A stretch of DNA of 64,000 bases from Physcomitrium patens (Eukaryota > Streptophyta > Bryopsida > Funariales > Funariaceae): contig NC_037261.1 in NCBI RefSeq assembly GCF_000002425.4, positions 9,042,701-9,106,700 of the forward strand, written 5' to 3'. Shown in pieces: positions 20,677-33,559 of this stretch. Made by a program: the position numbers and the translations under genes. Numbering within the stretch: the stretch's first letter is position 1; every line of letters starts with the position of its first letter. The notes under the pieces were generated by a model that was given only the letters and a program-made list of their open reading frames with translations, ran no database searches and was not told the origin of the DNA.

Positions 20677-21610
20677 ATGGCAAAACTTGTTGAAATAAAG
20701 AATGCAATGGCAAAAATGCAAGAGCAATTGAGGGAGTTAATACTTGCAATGCATAAATTCAACTTATCACGACAAGGAGCAACAAGATTGACAGGAAGTG
20801 AAGATATAGAAATGATTAGAACTGCTTCAACATCTGCACCAAATCATGTCCCTTCTTCTATAGTAGAATGCCCTTCTAGTATTAAAGAACCAAAAATTGT
20901 CATATCTGAGAAGTTTGATGGCATCAGATCAAAGTTTAGAGGATTTATCAATCAAGTACAACTTGTGATTGAACTTCAATCCCAAAGCTATCCAACTCCA
21001 AGATTGCAAGTTAGATTCATTGGTACGCTTCTTTCAGGTTTAGTATTATCATGATTTTCATCTTTTCTTGAACGACAAGATCCAATATTAGATAATCTAG
21101 AGGCTTTTTTGATAGAGTTTTGATCCATGTATGGAGAACATGATGCAATTCGTATTGCAACCAATAAGATCTGTACTTTACGACAAGATAATTGATCAGT
21201 AACATTGTATGCTTCACAATTTTGACAACTTGTAACTGATATCAAGTAGGATGATGCTGCACTTATTAGCCAATTTCTCTACAGATTACAATATGAGGTA
21301 AAAAAATTAATGCTCAATTTACCTGATCCTCAAACATTGAGTCAAGTAATTGACTTTGCTATTAAGTACAATAATTTTCTTTTTGAATTACAATCTGAGA
21401 ACCGTACAAGTAGACCTCAATGTTACTATAATTCAATGGCAATACCAACATCTATTCAACACATACATTTGAAAGTAGAAAATATATAAATTGATACAAT
21501 ATGTTTTAAACATCTTACTGAACAAGAAAAGACTTTTCATCATCAAGAAGGATTGTGCTTATATTGTAGAGAACCTAAGCACACTATTCAACATTGCCTA
21601 AAGAAGCGAC
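20677..21610 (+). pseudogene. gag of element 2
   Basis: ATG 20677 opens 125 codons to TGA near 21052, then the gag alignment continues with several stops. The zinc knuckle near 21554-21597 still has the last cysteine that element 1 lost (C-X2-C-X4-H-X4-C), although the glycine after the second cysteine is Arg. This copy shows where the small deletion near 9625 in element 1 occurred. Confidence 0.75.
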
Positions 21611-21739
21611 GCAACCATAAAATGAAGAGTATGGCGATCAGAAAAGATAGCATGTCAGAAAACGAATTTGTCTAGCTACAATAGAGATCGTGCAACTGGA
21701 ACCTTGTACAACGCCTAGTGAAGGTCCTATCCTCTCCTC

Positions 21740-22060
21740 ATAACCCTCTCCATGTTTTACGATAAATATTATTCTAAGACTTAAACATCACAAACCCTCT
21801 GCATTGCTAGATTCAAGAGCCTAATATGTTTCTTAGATGAAGAATTTGCTAAAAGACATAGCATATTTATAGTAAAAAAAACTAAACCTGTTCATGTAAA
21901 AGTCATAGATGGTCATTTGTTGTTTTTTAGAAATGTTACTTATGAAACCTTTCTTATAGAAATAGCAATTAATGGTCATAGTAGCTTTATAATATCATTA
22001 GATCTCCTTCTAATCTATTCATTTTACGTTTATGATAGCTAGAAAAATATAATTCTAAAA
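21740..22060 (+). pseudogene. protease relic of element 2
   Basis: Colinear with 9829-10169. The DSG triad survives only as LLDSRA-like codons with a shifted frame near 21807-21830, and several stops interrupt it. The following 190 bases (about 22092-22277), absent from element 1, contain a readable frame from 22180. Confidence 0.7.
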
Positions 22061-22179
22061 TAAATTGGACTTTTCGTAATCTTGACTTTTTTGAAAGCAT
22101 AACTAAGAGTATAGTTAATCAAATAGAAAGTCATAAGTCTAATATAATTAAACCTATATTTGTAGGTGCAAGAGCTTTC

Positions 22180-23700
22180 TTGCATGCTGCAAAAGAAGGA
22201 TCATCTTGTGTCATTTATGCCACATATGTTTCTATTGGTGGAAAGACTTCAAGTAGCATTCGAAGCCAATATCAAGATTTTAAAGATGTATTTGAGAAGA
22301 AGAATGCGGATACTCTTCTAAAACATCATTCCTATGACTACTCAATTGACCTTCAAGAAGGATTACAACCACCATTTTGACCAATCTATAATTTATCTCA
22401 AAATGAATTGGCTAAACTCAAGGAATATATTGAAGAGAATTTGGCCAAGAACTTCATACGTCATTCCAAATCTCCAGCAAGAGCTTCAATTTTATTTGTG
22501 AAGAAAAAAGACGGATTATTACGGATGTGTGTCGATTATCAAGGACTCAACAAAATCACTATAAAAAATAAGTACCCACTACCTTTGATATCTGAAATCC
22601 TTGATCAATTGAATCAAGCTAAGATCTTTACAAAAATAGATCTACGAGGAGCATATAATCTAATACGCATCAAAGAAGGAGATGAATGGAAGACTGTATT
22701 TTAAACAAGGTATAGACATTTCAAATACGTCATGCCTTTTAGACTTACAAATGCACCAGCAACATTCCAAAATTTAATAAATGATGTCTTTTGAGAGTTT
22801 TTAGATGATTTTGTTGTCTATTACCTAGATGACATCTTAATCTATTCTAAAAACATAGAAGAACATGAACTTCAGGTTCGTCATGTATTACAAAAACTAA
22901 GAGATGCGGGACTCTATGCCAAGATAGAAAAGTGTATATTTCACACTACTCAAGTTGACTTCTTAGGATAAAATATTTCAAATGATGGACTTATGATGGA
23001 TCCTAAGAAAGTTCAAACTATTATGGATTAAAAGATCCCAAAAACGGTAAGAGATGTCCAATGCTTTTTGGATTTTGTCAACTACTATTGGATCTTCATC
23101 AAAGATTTTTCTCAAGTTGCAGCTCCACTTACACGTTTGACTTGTAAAGACAAACTTCAATGGATTCAAGAAGCAAAAGTAGTATTTGAAGCTTTGAAGA
23201 CAACCTTTGTTTCTACACCAATCTTATATTACATCAATTTTTTTAAGCCATTTTTTATGGAAACAAACATATCAGACTTTGCTTTGGGTGTCGTATTGTC
23301 ACAAATGGAAATAGATGATAAAGTTCACCTAATAGCTTTTCATTCCAAAAAATTTTCAGCAGCCAAGACTAACTACAAGATCCACGACAAAGAACTTCTT
23401 GTAATCATGGATTCATTTCAAGAATAGCGCCATTATCTAGAAGGTGTTTCTAGCCTAATCACAGTGTATATGGATGACAAGAACCTTGAATATTTTATGT
23501 CAGCACGTATTTTGAATCATCGCCAAGTCCATTGGAGTATGTCTTTGTGAAGATTCGAATTCAAGATCATTGATCGACTAATAAAACAACAAGGTTTATC
23601 AGATGCACTCTCTAGACGATCTTACCTTGTATCAAAAGAAAGAGATGCTGCTTTCGATCAACAACGGATAATTTTCTTGAATCTAGAGCATCTTCATCTT
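22180..23700 (+). pseudogene. reverse transcriptase and RNase H of element 2
   Basis: Open pieces at 22180-22380, 22408-22704 and 23068-23427 carry the [15 protein letters not shown] and CKDKLQW-type strings. The YLDD active site is readable near 22831-22842 ([11 protein letters not shown]). RNase H shows METNISDFALG, with the first acidic residue changed to Asn. Multiple stops and a short deletion before the MPF motif disable it. Confidence 0.85.
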
Positions 23701-23706
23701 TGAGCA

Positions 23707-24700
23707 ATGAAATCAATACTAACTATTGATTCAACTTTCATTAAGCAAGTTCAATCAAGTATGTCTTCTGATCCTCTTATTCGTGATATTAAGAGAAATC
23801 CTTCAAAGTCTCATAATACTTTCAAGTTTGAATTCAAGAAGAATCTACTATATTTTGAGGGACACCTATATGTTCCAAAAGGTGAAGCTCGATTACGTAT
23901 TCTTCAAGCTCGTCATGACTTTCCAGCAGCTGGACATTTTGGATACAATAAAACTTTGGAACTAATATCCAGAGACTTTTGGTGGCCTCAAATGTGGAAA
24001 GTAGTGAAAGATTTTGTACAATCTTGTGATGTTTGCTCGAGGTCAAAAACTCCTTGTCATCAACCTTATGGACTTCTTCAGATATTATCCATTTGAGAAC
24101 ATCCATGGTCTTTTGTTTCTATGGATTTCATTATGGATCTTCCAATCTCAAATTTTTATGACTCTATATCCATGATAGTAGATCATTTTATCAAGATGGC
24201 ACGTTTTGTACTATGTACAAAATCTATCATAGGTGGAGAAACAACTAAGTTCTTTCTTGACAATATCTATCGCTATCATGGATTACCCAAGGATATTATA
24301 TTAGATAGGGGAACTCAATTCGCATCAAGATTTTGGCGGACTCTTTTCAAGATTTTAAAAGTGGATATAAAACTATTTTTGGTATTCCATCCTCAAATTG
24401 ATGGACATATGGAGCGTGTTAATCAAGTTTTGGAGCAGTATTTAAGATGTACCATTAATTATTAACAAGATGATTAGACAACTCTTTTGCCATTGACAGA
24501 GTTTGCTTATAATAACACAGAACATTCTTCTACAAAACAAACACCTTTCTTTTCCAATTATGGTTATCATCCATGACTTGATACTTTTGACTTTTCAAAA
24601 GTTGATAATCCTGTTGCAAAAGATTTGGCAATTCATTTGTCAGAGCTACATGTAATGACGAAGGTGCAGTTAAAAAAAGCTCAAGAATAACAAAAGGTCA
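23707..24700 (+). pseudogene. integrase of element 2
   Basis: 129- and 114-codon frames keep the zinc-binding head with GHFG and CDVCSRSK intact, both damaged in element 1, and the catalytic Glu in the GHMERVNQ string. Stops occur after the LLQILSI string near 24095, at 24466 and at TAA 24688-24690. The last is also present at the matching site 12629-12631 of element 1. Confidence 0.85.
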
Positions 24701-24874
24701 ATGTAGATGTCTATGAAAAGGAACAACCACCATTTCACATGGGTTATAAGGTATGATTACTTTGTCGCAATATCAAGACTACTCGTCTTTGTGACAAGTT
24801 GGACTATCAAAGGCTTGGACCATTTTTTATTTCTGTACAAATCAATCTAGTTGCATATCGTTTACACCTACCAA

Positions 24875-25170
24875 AGTCAATGAAAATCCATCCAATATTC
24901 CACGTATCTCTTCTTCAACCATACAAGACATTGGACATACCAAGAAGAAGATAAGTTCTACCTCTTCCTATAGAAGTAGATAATAATGAAGAATTTGAAG
25001 TGGAAGAAGTCTTAGATTTAAGGCGGCACCAAAATAAATTAGAATATCTTGTCTATTGGTGCGGATATGATATTAGTGAATGTACATGGGAGCCAATAAA
25101 GAATCTTGAAAATGTTGCAAAGGTGGTGGAGGCTTTTTATTGATGACATCCATCAAAATCAAGATAAAAA
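24875..25170 (+). pseudogene. integrase tail and chromodomain of element 2
   Basis: The KIHPIFHVSLLQPYK tail motif is followed by a chromodomain with YLVYWCGYDISECTWEP. The frame then ends with stops in the FYxxHPSKSR tail. It matches 12821-13108 throughout. Confidence 0.8.
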
Positions 25171-25378
25171 CCTTCCTTATAAAAGAAACGAGATCTAAGT
25201 AAGATAACATTCTACTTTCAATCTTTGTTTATAGCTTCTTTGTAGTTGTGATGTCGAGGAGATGGAGAACCAACAACCAACGGATTCGACTCAAGAACCT
25301 TTGTTTGCTGACCTGCCGAACGAGACATTACAATTGTCACAACCTTCAAGACGACGCAATCGAGATGAAGTTCTTTAA

Positions 25379-25874
25379 GTATGATAAGTAAGTTAATTCT
25401 ATAATATTTGCTATGGAAGCTTTCTAAAAGCTTTATAGATGTTGCTTTGACTTTATAGGTATCTTTAATTGATTTTTTGGATTAAAAATGTGGTCAACAA
25501 GTTGGCCATGTGCCACACATGTTGTTAACTTGAAGACCAAGCTAACTATGTGGCCCACACGTAAAAAAACTTGTCTTGTAAGTCAAGGCATGTGTCCTAC
25601 AAAGTCAATACATATTGGAGGTCCTATTGAACATCACCATGTAGCCCCTAGTTAGATAGTATATATAGAGACAAGAGTGAAGCCTTCTTCATTCTTGTCA
25701 ACTCTTTTCTTGCTTGTAGTCTAGTTTCAAGGGTCTCTAGTTTTCTTGGCTTTTGGCAATAGCCATTCCAGTTTTTTTTTTTAATATATATATCAAGTTA
25801 TTTCTATTTTTTCATCTTTCTTTGAGAGAAGTCTCTTTTGTTTATTTATTTCTATCATGTTCTTATCCTTGACA
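25379..25874 (+). repeat. truncated 3' LTR of element 2
   Basis: The LTR alignment begins at AAGTAAGTTAATTC, about 60-70 bases inside the normal LTR start, directly after the first 50 or so codons of the extra ORF. It ends CTTGACA followed by the target copy AAAAG. Confidence 0.9.
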
Positions 25875-25879
25875 AAAAG

Positions 25880-26570
25880 TTCCATCTACTTTGATTTGAA
25901 AAATTTTCTAAAAAATCCTTTGCTTATAATTTCTATGATTTTAAGATTTTTTATATCTAAAAATAGTTTTAAATAATCTAATTTTCTAACTTCTATGCAA
26001 AATAAATCTTCTATTTTTTGTAGTAGATGCTTTGATAATGAAAATTATTTAAAATCTTCTTCTTAATTTGCATGAATCAACTTCTCTTATAGGAATTCAA
26101 CATCTCCTTTCACTTCATTACATATTATTATATTAAAAGTAGCAAAGGAATTGTCTTCAACTTTGTTGAAATAATACTTAAAAAACATGTCATTTATTGT
26201 ATTTCAACAATGTTTGAAATTCAAAAGAAGTTCTTAAAAATTTTCTTTGTTATTCAATTGGAAGATAGTTTATTCACACCAATTTGGTTTTTTATAAATT
26301 TCTATTAAAAAATAAGGTTTATTTAGTATAAAAAATAACTCACTTAATAAAAGTCTAATTTTGAATCCACCATTGGTACAAGTTATTAGATGGTCAAAAA
26401 CCATTGTAACATATTCAATTTTTTATACAAATTAGCACATTGGTTTTATTAAATAAATTTCTTTTCTTCAATAAAATCTTAATTGGTCCAATATGGACTT
26501 TAGATCCTTTTCTAATATCTCTAAAAATACCTTGTATATTTGATATTTTATCATTTATTTTCATTGTGGT
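25880..26570 (-). pseudogene. N-terminal region and kinase N-lobe of the pseudogene
   Basis: The minus strand reads (about 25990 to 25880) LKIIEIISKGFF, a glycine-loop-like region, then SK, a stop, and ME, continuing after removal of element 2 into LLWASKKIDIESVKMF, the lysine strand and helix C. Upstream, frames such as MVFDHLITCTNGGFKIRLLL (from about 26405) and MKINDKISNIQG (from about 26566) look coding but contain stops and a frame change. The gene start could not be fixed. The frame-true join across the element is the strongest evidence that both halves are one gene. Confidence 0.65.
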
Positions 26571-29354
26571 TCAAAAACTTGATATCAAGCAATATATAAT
26601 CATTGGTGAATCCATGCATAAAGACCTAAACCATGATTATATATTGCTTGAATAATTCCAAAAAGTACTCCATGATGAATTAGTAAAAAAAATCCAACTT
26701 CACCTTCTTATCACCTGTAAAAAAAACTACATGTTAGATTTGTTTCATATTTCAAGCATATTTATTAAACATTCTTTTAACCATAGTATTTCATAAGCTA
26801 CATAATTTTTTATTCTACAAATTGAATTTAAAATTCTAAAAATAAACCATGATTCTTAAATAATTTTAAAACCAATACTTTATTTTTTTACATATATCAA
26901 TAACCTCATTTCAACCTATTACTTTAATGTATAAATTATTAATTTTATATCATAATCCTAAATCTTAAATGTCTTGTATCTAACAAAATCTACCTTACAA
27001 ACTTTAATACATAACTAAAATAATAATTTAACATGATGCAAATATGCTTCCAAAATTCAAAAATATAAAATAAAGTTCTTTAAATGCACCAATCTTTTGA
27101 GTGAATAAAAAAGTCAACTCAACATCTATAAAACATCCAACTAAATTATATCTTCTCTTTAGTCTAATTTATTCAACCTTAATAATTCCAAATTAGTAAA
27201 TCTTAAATCCTAGTATATCTTAAGCAAACCTTTACTATTCATAAATTGTAAGAAAATCCTTATTTTAACTCTAATAAATCCTAATGATTACTAATTCTAT
27301 AAAAAATCTCCAATATATTGTAAGATAGTAGATTCTCATTGTTGTGCTAATCTGATTATTATAGTCATATTAATGACAAAGAATTATTGCTACACTTCTA
27401 TAATTTTTTTGATCTTTCATAAAAAATTATAAAAATAAAAAATAAAAAATAAATATTTATCTTAACATTAATTATAATCTTAATTTAAAATTTATCCATA
27501 TCAATTTGTCTATTGACTAAAAAATAGTAAATCAACACATTTTTTATGAACTTGTATTAACATCATTAAGTTCAAAAATAATATATATGAAAAAAATTCT
27601 TGAATTATTCATTCAAAATCTGCACTTAATCTTAAATTTTATTATAGAAAATTTTAATTATTGAGAAGATGTCAAAACTACCATTTAATACTTATGTATC
27701 TTAAGTTATTTTTCCTTTAGAATAGACCTGGTTGATAGGGGCAGCTAGGCTACTGTAATTATGGTAGTTGGCGGCATATTGTTTCTTTTATGTATTTTGT
27801 AATAATTTTAATTATAGCAAAACATCCTCTCGTCTTTGAAGATCAATATATATCAAGTTGGCAAATGGATAAAAAATCTACTATTCTCTTTAGATGCCAT
27901 ACTTGACTTTTCCATGCTAATATGATGCATAACTACAAGTTTTTTTTTTGTTATTATTTGTCCTTCTTAAACTATAGCAATGTAAACTTTTGATCTCTTA
28001 ACATTTTGAAGTATTGTGTATACAATTTGTATTTAATTTGAACTATTTTTTTTAAAAAAAAACCTCAAGCTTGTCCAATCTATTCTATTATTTAAATTAT
28101 TGAAAAAATTAAAAGAACTAATTATAATAAAATAATCAAGCTCTATTATTTATAAACTTTTAAAATATTAAAAAGACACAACTAATCCAAGTGTCGCTTT
28201 TATTAGACAATATAACATATTATAGATGGAATTGATAGCTTTGAACATAAGAAAGTGTTTTCATTTAATTGCATTCAAAGAAAAAACAACTCAAATAATA
28301 ATACTTGATTTATGTAGATATAGTCTTATTTCTTAAGCCTCTATTTGATGTTTTTGTCTTTTATCATTAGATGCCTCTTTATGCATGCAAGTTTACAAGT
28401 CCATTTATCATTCATTTGTTAAAGTGATTGCTTTTAATAATAATCTTATATATTTCTATTTTTATATATTTTCTATTTTATACATCACTTGTGATATGTA
28501 TAAATATGTGCAATTATTTAGAAATGGTTGCTTAGCTGCAATAGTCAAAAGATATTAGAATAAAATATATCAACTCTTTTGATGGTATAGAACATAATAT
28601 AATTCAATAGATTAAAAACTTTATTGCAATATTGTTCTAAAAATGCTACAAGAAATAGCTCCTTACATGAAGGAAATAATAGAAGAATATTGTCAAATAG
28701 GTACAAATATCTATATTTATTCTAATAATTACTTAGATAATATAAATATATAAAAATAAATTAAAATAAATAAATTTGATAATACGTTATGTAAAAGATT
28801 TTGAGAAGCTTCATAGACAATGTCATGTAATAATATGGCTATTAAATGAAAGAAAAAGAAAATATTTTATTATAGAAGAGACTAATTAAAAATATATAAT
28901 AAAAAAATATAAATAAATGATAAGCAAGTAATAAAATCTATTAGTATTAGAACTATTTTTTATTAAAATGGATTCTATTTACTTTATAGAACCATAAATA
29001 AGGAAAAATAAGGTAGATTAAAAAAATAAAGCATATAGATATATGTAGAAAGGAATTAAGAATTGATTTTAGCAAAAATTACTTTAAGAAGACAAGAATT
29101 GATACTCAGAGAAGTTGGATTGCTAATTAGAGTTAAAATCAGATCCTAAGATACAAAACCAAGAATCTACAGCAACTCTAGGATTCTTTTTTTAATTAAA
29201 GAATAGAATTTAAAAGCAGACTTGAGAAATAAATTAAATTTTATTTTAGGTTGTTTGGATCAATATTGAGATTTTGAGAGATTTTCAAAGTTACTGATGT
29301 ATTTGGTGAGTTTACATTTTGAAAAATAGAAGTATGTTTATAAAAGTATATTTA
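26571..29354. other. AT-rich spacer
   Basis: No gene or element could be supported. A hairpin-forming inverted repeat stands at its left edge (26584-26651) and one less AT-rich patch at about 27725-27780. The rest is low-complexity AT-rich DNA, probably very old decayed transposon sequence. Confidence 0.5.
26584..26651. repeat. inverted repeat with 18-bp arms
   Basis: CAAGCAATATATAATCAT and its exact reverse complement are separated by about 30 bases, so a stable hairpin could form. It could be a small inverted-repeat element or a chance structure. Confidence 0.6.
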
Positions 29355-29654
29355 CAATCTACATGGTGATATTCTATAGGATCTCTAATATGTGTCAAAT
29401 TTATAAGACACATGTCTTAACTTACAAGGCAAGTTTTTTATATGCGCACTACATTGTATAAGCTAGTGTATAAGTTATCTACATGTATAATGCATGACTA
29501 ACTTGTTGGCTAAGTTTCTAACCTATCAATCAATTATAAACATGAATAAAGTCAAATACACATCTATGAAGATTTGTTATAAGATTATATCAAATCTAAT
29601 TACATTTATTTTCTATCTAATATTTATTATTTAAATAAACATATATCAATAACA
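29355..29654 (-). repeat. partial 3' LTR of element 3
   Basis: On the minus strand it starts TGTTATTGATATATG next to the polypurine relic and can be followed for about 300 bases. The distal 230 bases expected from the right LTR are not found left of 29355, so the element is truncated there or eroded. Confidence 0.7.
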
Positions 29655-30245
29655 TTACCTTTTCTTCTAGGGGACAAATTTGACAAGGAGCAATCATCAT
29701 ATTTGAAGAAGTTCAAGATGTGGAAAATTATATTTGCTACATATTTTAATCTTTGTTTTTTTTAAAAGTGGTTGATAGGTCGTCTCAACTATCAGTAATA
29801 TTTCATTCTAAATTAGAAAGACCATCCTATTATTTCATCATTGTTGCGGCCTATGTAACTTCTTTCAAACAAAATATTTGTAAGGCTATTAGGAGTTGTT
29901 TCTAATTCCAATAAAATTACCAAACATAAAAAATCTCTTCTAAGGTTGTAATATCAAATGCATTATATATTACCATCTATTGAAGGAAGAATTTATCATT
30001 CTTAAGAATCTTCATCTCAATTACATTGTCTTAAAGGCTATAATAATCACAATGTCTTGTCTAGTAAGTCAGCAAATAATAGCTCTTGATTTGAATTTGA
30101 TGATTGTTAATTTTCCATCTCCTTAATACTATAAATATATATAAACTACAAATAAAGATAAAAAAATAAAATTGAATTTTTTTTGAATTGTATTTTTTTT
30201 ATAGCCAAGATTTTTTATTCTTCATCTTGGTTTTGATAAATGTTA

Positions 30246-30458
30246 TTAATAAAAAGCATCAACCTTCTTTACTATATTTGTAAGATTTTTAATTGATTCC
30301 CATGTATATTCATTAATATCATATTTACACCAATAAATAAGATATTTCAACCTATTTTGGTGTTGCTTTAAATCTAAGATTTTTTCTATTTCAAACTCTT
30401 GATTATTATCCACTTCTATAAGAAGAAGTGGCATTTGTCTTTTTCTCAAGATATTCAC
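30246..30458 (-). pseudogene. chromodomain relic of element 3
   Basis: A 70-codon open frame with NNQEFEIEKILDLKQHQNRL and then YLIYWCKYDINEYTWE, the chromodomain cage region. It is the longest uninterrupted coding relic of this copy. Confidence 0.8.
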
Positions 30459-30499
30459 TATCTTATATGATTCAAAAAGATATATAGAATATAAGATGG

Positions 30500-31690
30500 A
30501 TTTTTATAGACTTCAATAGATATAATCAATAAGCATTTAGATTGATTTCCTTACAAATAAGAAATAATCCAATCCTATAATAATCCTACTTGTCACAATG
30601 GTGGCTAGTTTTGATATAGCAATGAAGTAAATATATCTTATTGTCAATGTAGAATTAAAATTCTTCCTTACAATAGGCATCTGTATTGATCTTTTGTTGT
30701 TCTTAAGCTTCTTTTAGTTGTACCTTCATTATCGTATGTAGCTCAAATAAAAAATTTGTAAAATCTTTTGCTATAAGATTGTAAACTTTTGAAAAATAAA
30801 AATTATCAAATTATGAATGATAACTATGATTAGTAAAAAATATATTTTTACATAAAAATATACTATATTATTATAGATAAAATCTTCTAATGATAAAAGT
30901 GTTATTCAATCATTTTGTTGGTAGTTGATAGTACACCTTAAATATTATTACAAAACTTTGTTTATGTGCTTCATTTGTCTATTGATTTAAGAATGAAAAG
31001 CCAAAGTTAGCTTTATAATTATTATTAAAAATTTTAAAATAATTTTTCAAAATCTTAATACAAATTGAGTCCTCCTATCTAATATAATATCTTTAGGTAA
31101 TCTATGATAGTCATAGATATTGTCAAGAAAAACTTGGTTATTTCTTCACTAGTAAAAAAACATTTATATGGTACAAAATATGGCATCTTAATAAACTCAT
31201 CTACAATCATGAATATAGAATCATACAAACTTGAGATTAAAAGATTCATCATAAAATCCATAGAAATAGAAGATTATGATTGTTCTAAAATAGGTAATGG
31301 CTAAAAAAGTCCATGAGATTGATGACAAAGAATTTTTAATCTTAAGCAAATATCACATGATTGTACAAAGTCTTTTACTACCTTTCATATTTGAGGCCAT
31401 CAAAAATCTCTTGATATTAGCTCTAAAATCTTGTTGTATTCAAAATGTCCAATTGTTGAAAAATTATGATGAGCTTGAAGAACATGTAATCATATTTTAT
31501 CTTTTAAAATATATAATTTTCTCTCAAAATAGAATAGATTATTTTTAAATTAGAATTTAGAAGTCTTATGAGATTTAAAAGAATTATTTTTAGTATCATA
31601 AATAAAATAATTAAAAAATATACTTGATTAATTTTGTTTGAAAAAAGTTGAATCAATAATTAATATTGATTTTATTGCTCAAAGATGAAA
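30500..31690 (-). pseudogene. integrase relic of element 3
   Basis: The minus strand keeps MDFMMNLLISSLYDSIFMIV (31261 down), the first catalytic Asp region, and the EEITKFFL string. The head region mirrors the other copies near 31350-31550. The frame carries stops, and the TGA between RNase H and integrase seen in elements 1 and 2 is also present here near 31683. Confidence 0.75.
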
Positions 31691-32950
31691 ATACTCTTGC
31701 TTCAAGAAAATTATATTTTATTGATTAAAATTTATATTTTTTTTTTCTTTGGATGTAAGATAAGAACATCTAAAAAAGGCATCTAATAAATCTTGTTATT
31801 TTTTGGATTGATAAGTGATGTTGAAATCAAATCTTGATAAAGACATATTCCAAGAAGCTTGGAAGTAATTCAAAACATATGCCGATATGAAATACTTGAG
31901 GTTCTTAAAAAGCCATATATACAATGATTGTACTAAAATTATCTTTTGAATAATGATGCTATTCTTGAAATGAATCCACAATTGCAAGAAGCTCTTGGTT
32001 ATAGATCTTGTAATAAATCCTAGCTATTAAAAATTTGCTAGGATAAAAAGCTATCGAGTAGAGCTTATCATCTATTTCTATTTGTGATAATATTTCATAT
32101 AAAGTGAGGTTTAATGCATTTATTTCCATAAAGAATGCCTTAAAAAATTCAATGCAATATAAGATTGGTGCAAAAATGGATATTATTTTCAAGCTTCAAA
32201 AGATACTTCAACTTCTTTATTCCACTTAAGTTTATCTTTATATGTCAAACATATAAGAAGAGTAGCAATTTGAAAAAAATTCTTATTGAATATCCAATAA
32301 TAATTGGTAAATTTTAAAAAATATCACATATTTTTAATTATTTTTGAGATCTTCCAATTTATGATATTATGAATTTTTTTTAAATCCATCATAAGGCCAT
32401 CATTTGAAATGGTGTATTCAAAGAAATCAACTTAAGTAGTATAAAATATACACTTTTTTTTTTTCATCTTGGCATATAATTTTATATTTCTTTGTTTTAT
32501 AGTATGTGATAAATATAAAGTTTATACTCTTCCATATTCTTTGATTTGATTAATATATTATTTAGATAATAAATAATAAAATCATCAAAAAACTCAAAAA
32601 AGATATCATTCATTAGATATTAAAATATAGCTAGTACATTTGCAAGTTCAAAAAATATGACATTATATTCAAAATATCTATACTTAGTTCAAAATACAAT
32701 CTTTCATTGATATCTTTTTTTAATGCATACCAGATTATATACTCCTTATAGATCTATTTTTTTTATAGATCTTTGATTGATTGAATTAATAAAAAATTCC
32801 TAAAATCAAAGGTAGAGGATACTTATTCTTGATGGTGATCTTGTTGAGTCTTTGATAGTTTACACTTATTTACAAAGATTCATCTTTATTCTTTAATAAT
32901 AAGATAGAAGTTTTTGCTAGAGATTTAGAGTAGCATATGAAATTTTTAGC
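31691..32950 (-). pseudogene. reverse transcriptase and RNase H relic of element 3
   Basis: Open pieces 32192-31959 (MEINALNLTLYEILSQIEID; RNase H start with altered acidic residues) and 31987-31796 (NLKYFISAYVLNYFQASW). Upstream polymerase motifs can be followed to about 32950 but are too decayed to list residues reliably. Confidence 0.75.
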
Positions 32951-33076
32951 CAAGTTCTTGTTATTGTACTCCTTGAGTGCAATCAACTTGTTTTGTAATA
33001 AACTATAGATTGGTCCAAATGATAATTGATCTTCATCTTGAAGATCAATAGAACAATCATAGAGAGGATGCTTTAA

Positions 33077-33119
<43 letters not shown>

Positions 33120-33559
33120 TCAAAAATATCTTTATAATCTTAATATTACCTTAAAATATCATTTAAAGTCTTTTTATTTATTAATAATAGATATAGTATA
33201 TATAACAAAAGTTGATCTTTCTTTTATTATATGCATGAAAGCTCATGCATCTACTAATAAGAGTTTGATTACATTAGAATTATAGATTTTTACTTGACTT
33301 AAATGATCTTAGACTAAACTATAAAAAAATTAAGATTATAAGAAGTCCAATCTATTTGAAGATTATATCTCTCTAACTATAATAATCCTAAAATAATTAC
33401 ATTGAGTAGAGATCTAATGATATTAAATATTATTAAATTATTATGATCTTTAGTTGCTACATCTAAAGGAACTATTTCATGGATAATGTCTTTAGAAGAT
33501 AAAAAAAATGACCATCAATGACTTCTACATGCACAAGTTTATTTTTCTTAATTAAAGAT

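Larger units (their letters stand above)
19907..25874 (+). mobile_element. Ty3/gypsy chromovirus element 2 in the kinase part of the pseudogene
   Basis: The same family and orientation as element 1. It starts TGTCATAG at 19907 and ends CTTGACA at 25874, flanked by the 5-bp duplication AAAAG (19902-19906 and 25875-25879). It has many more stops than element 1 but keeps the segment between protease and polymerase that element 1 lost. A deletion near 25379 removed most of the extra ORF, the polypurine tract and the first 70 or so bases of the 3' LTR. Removing it with one target copy restores the kinase frame across the join. Confidence 0.95.
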
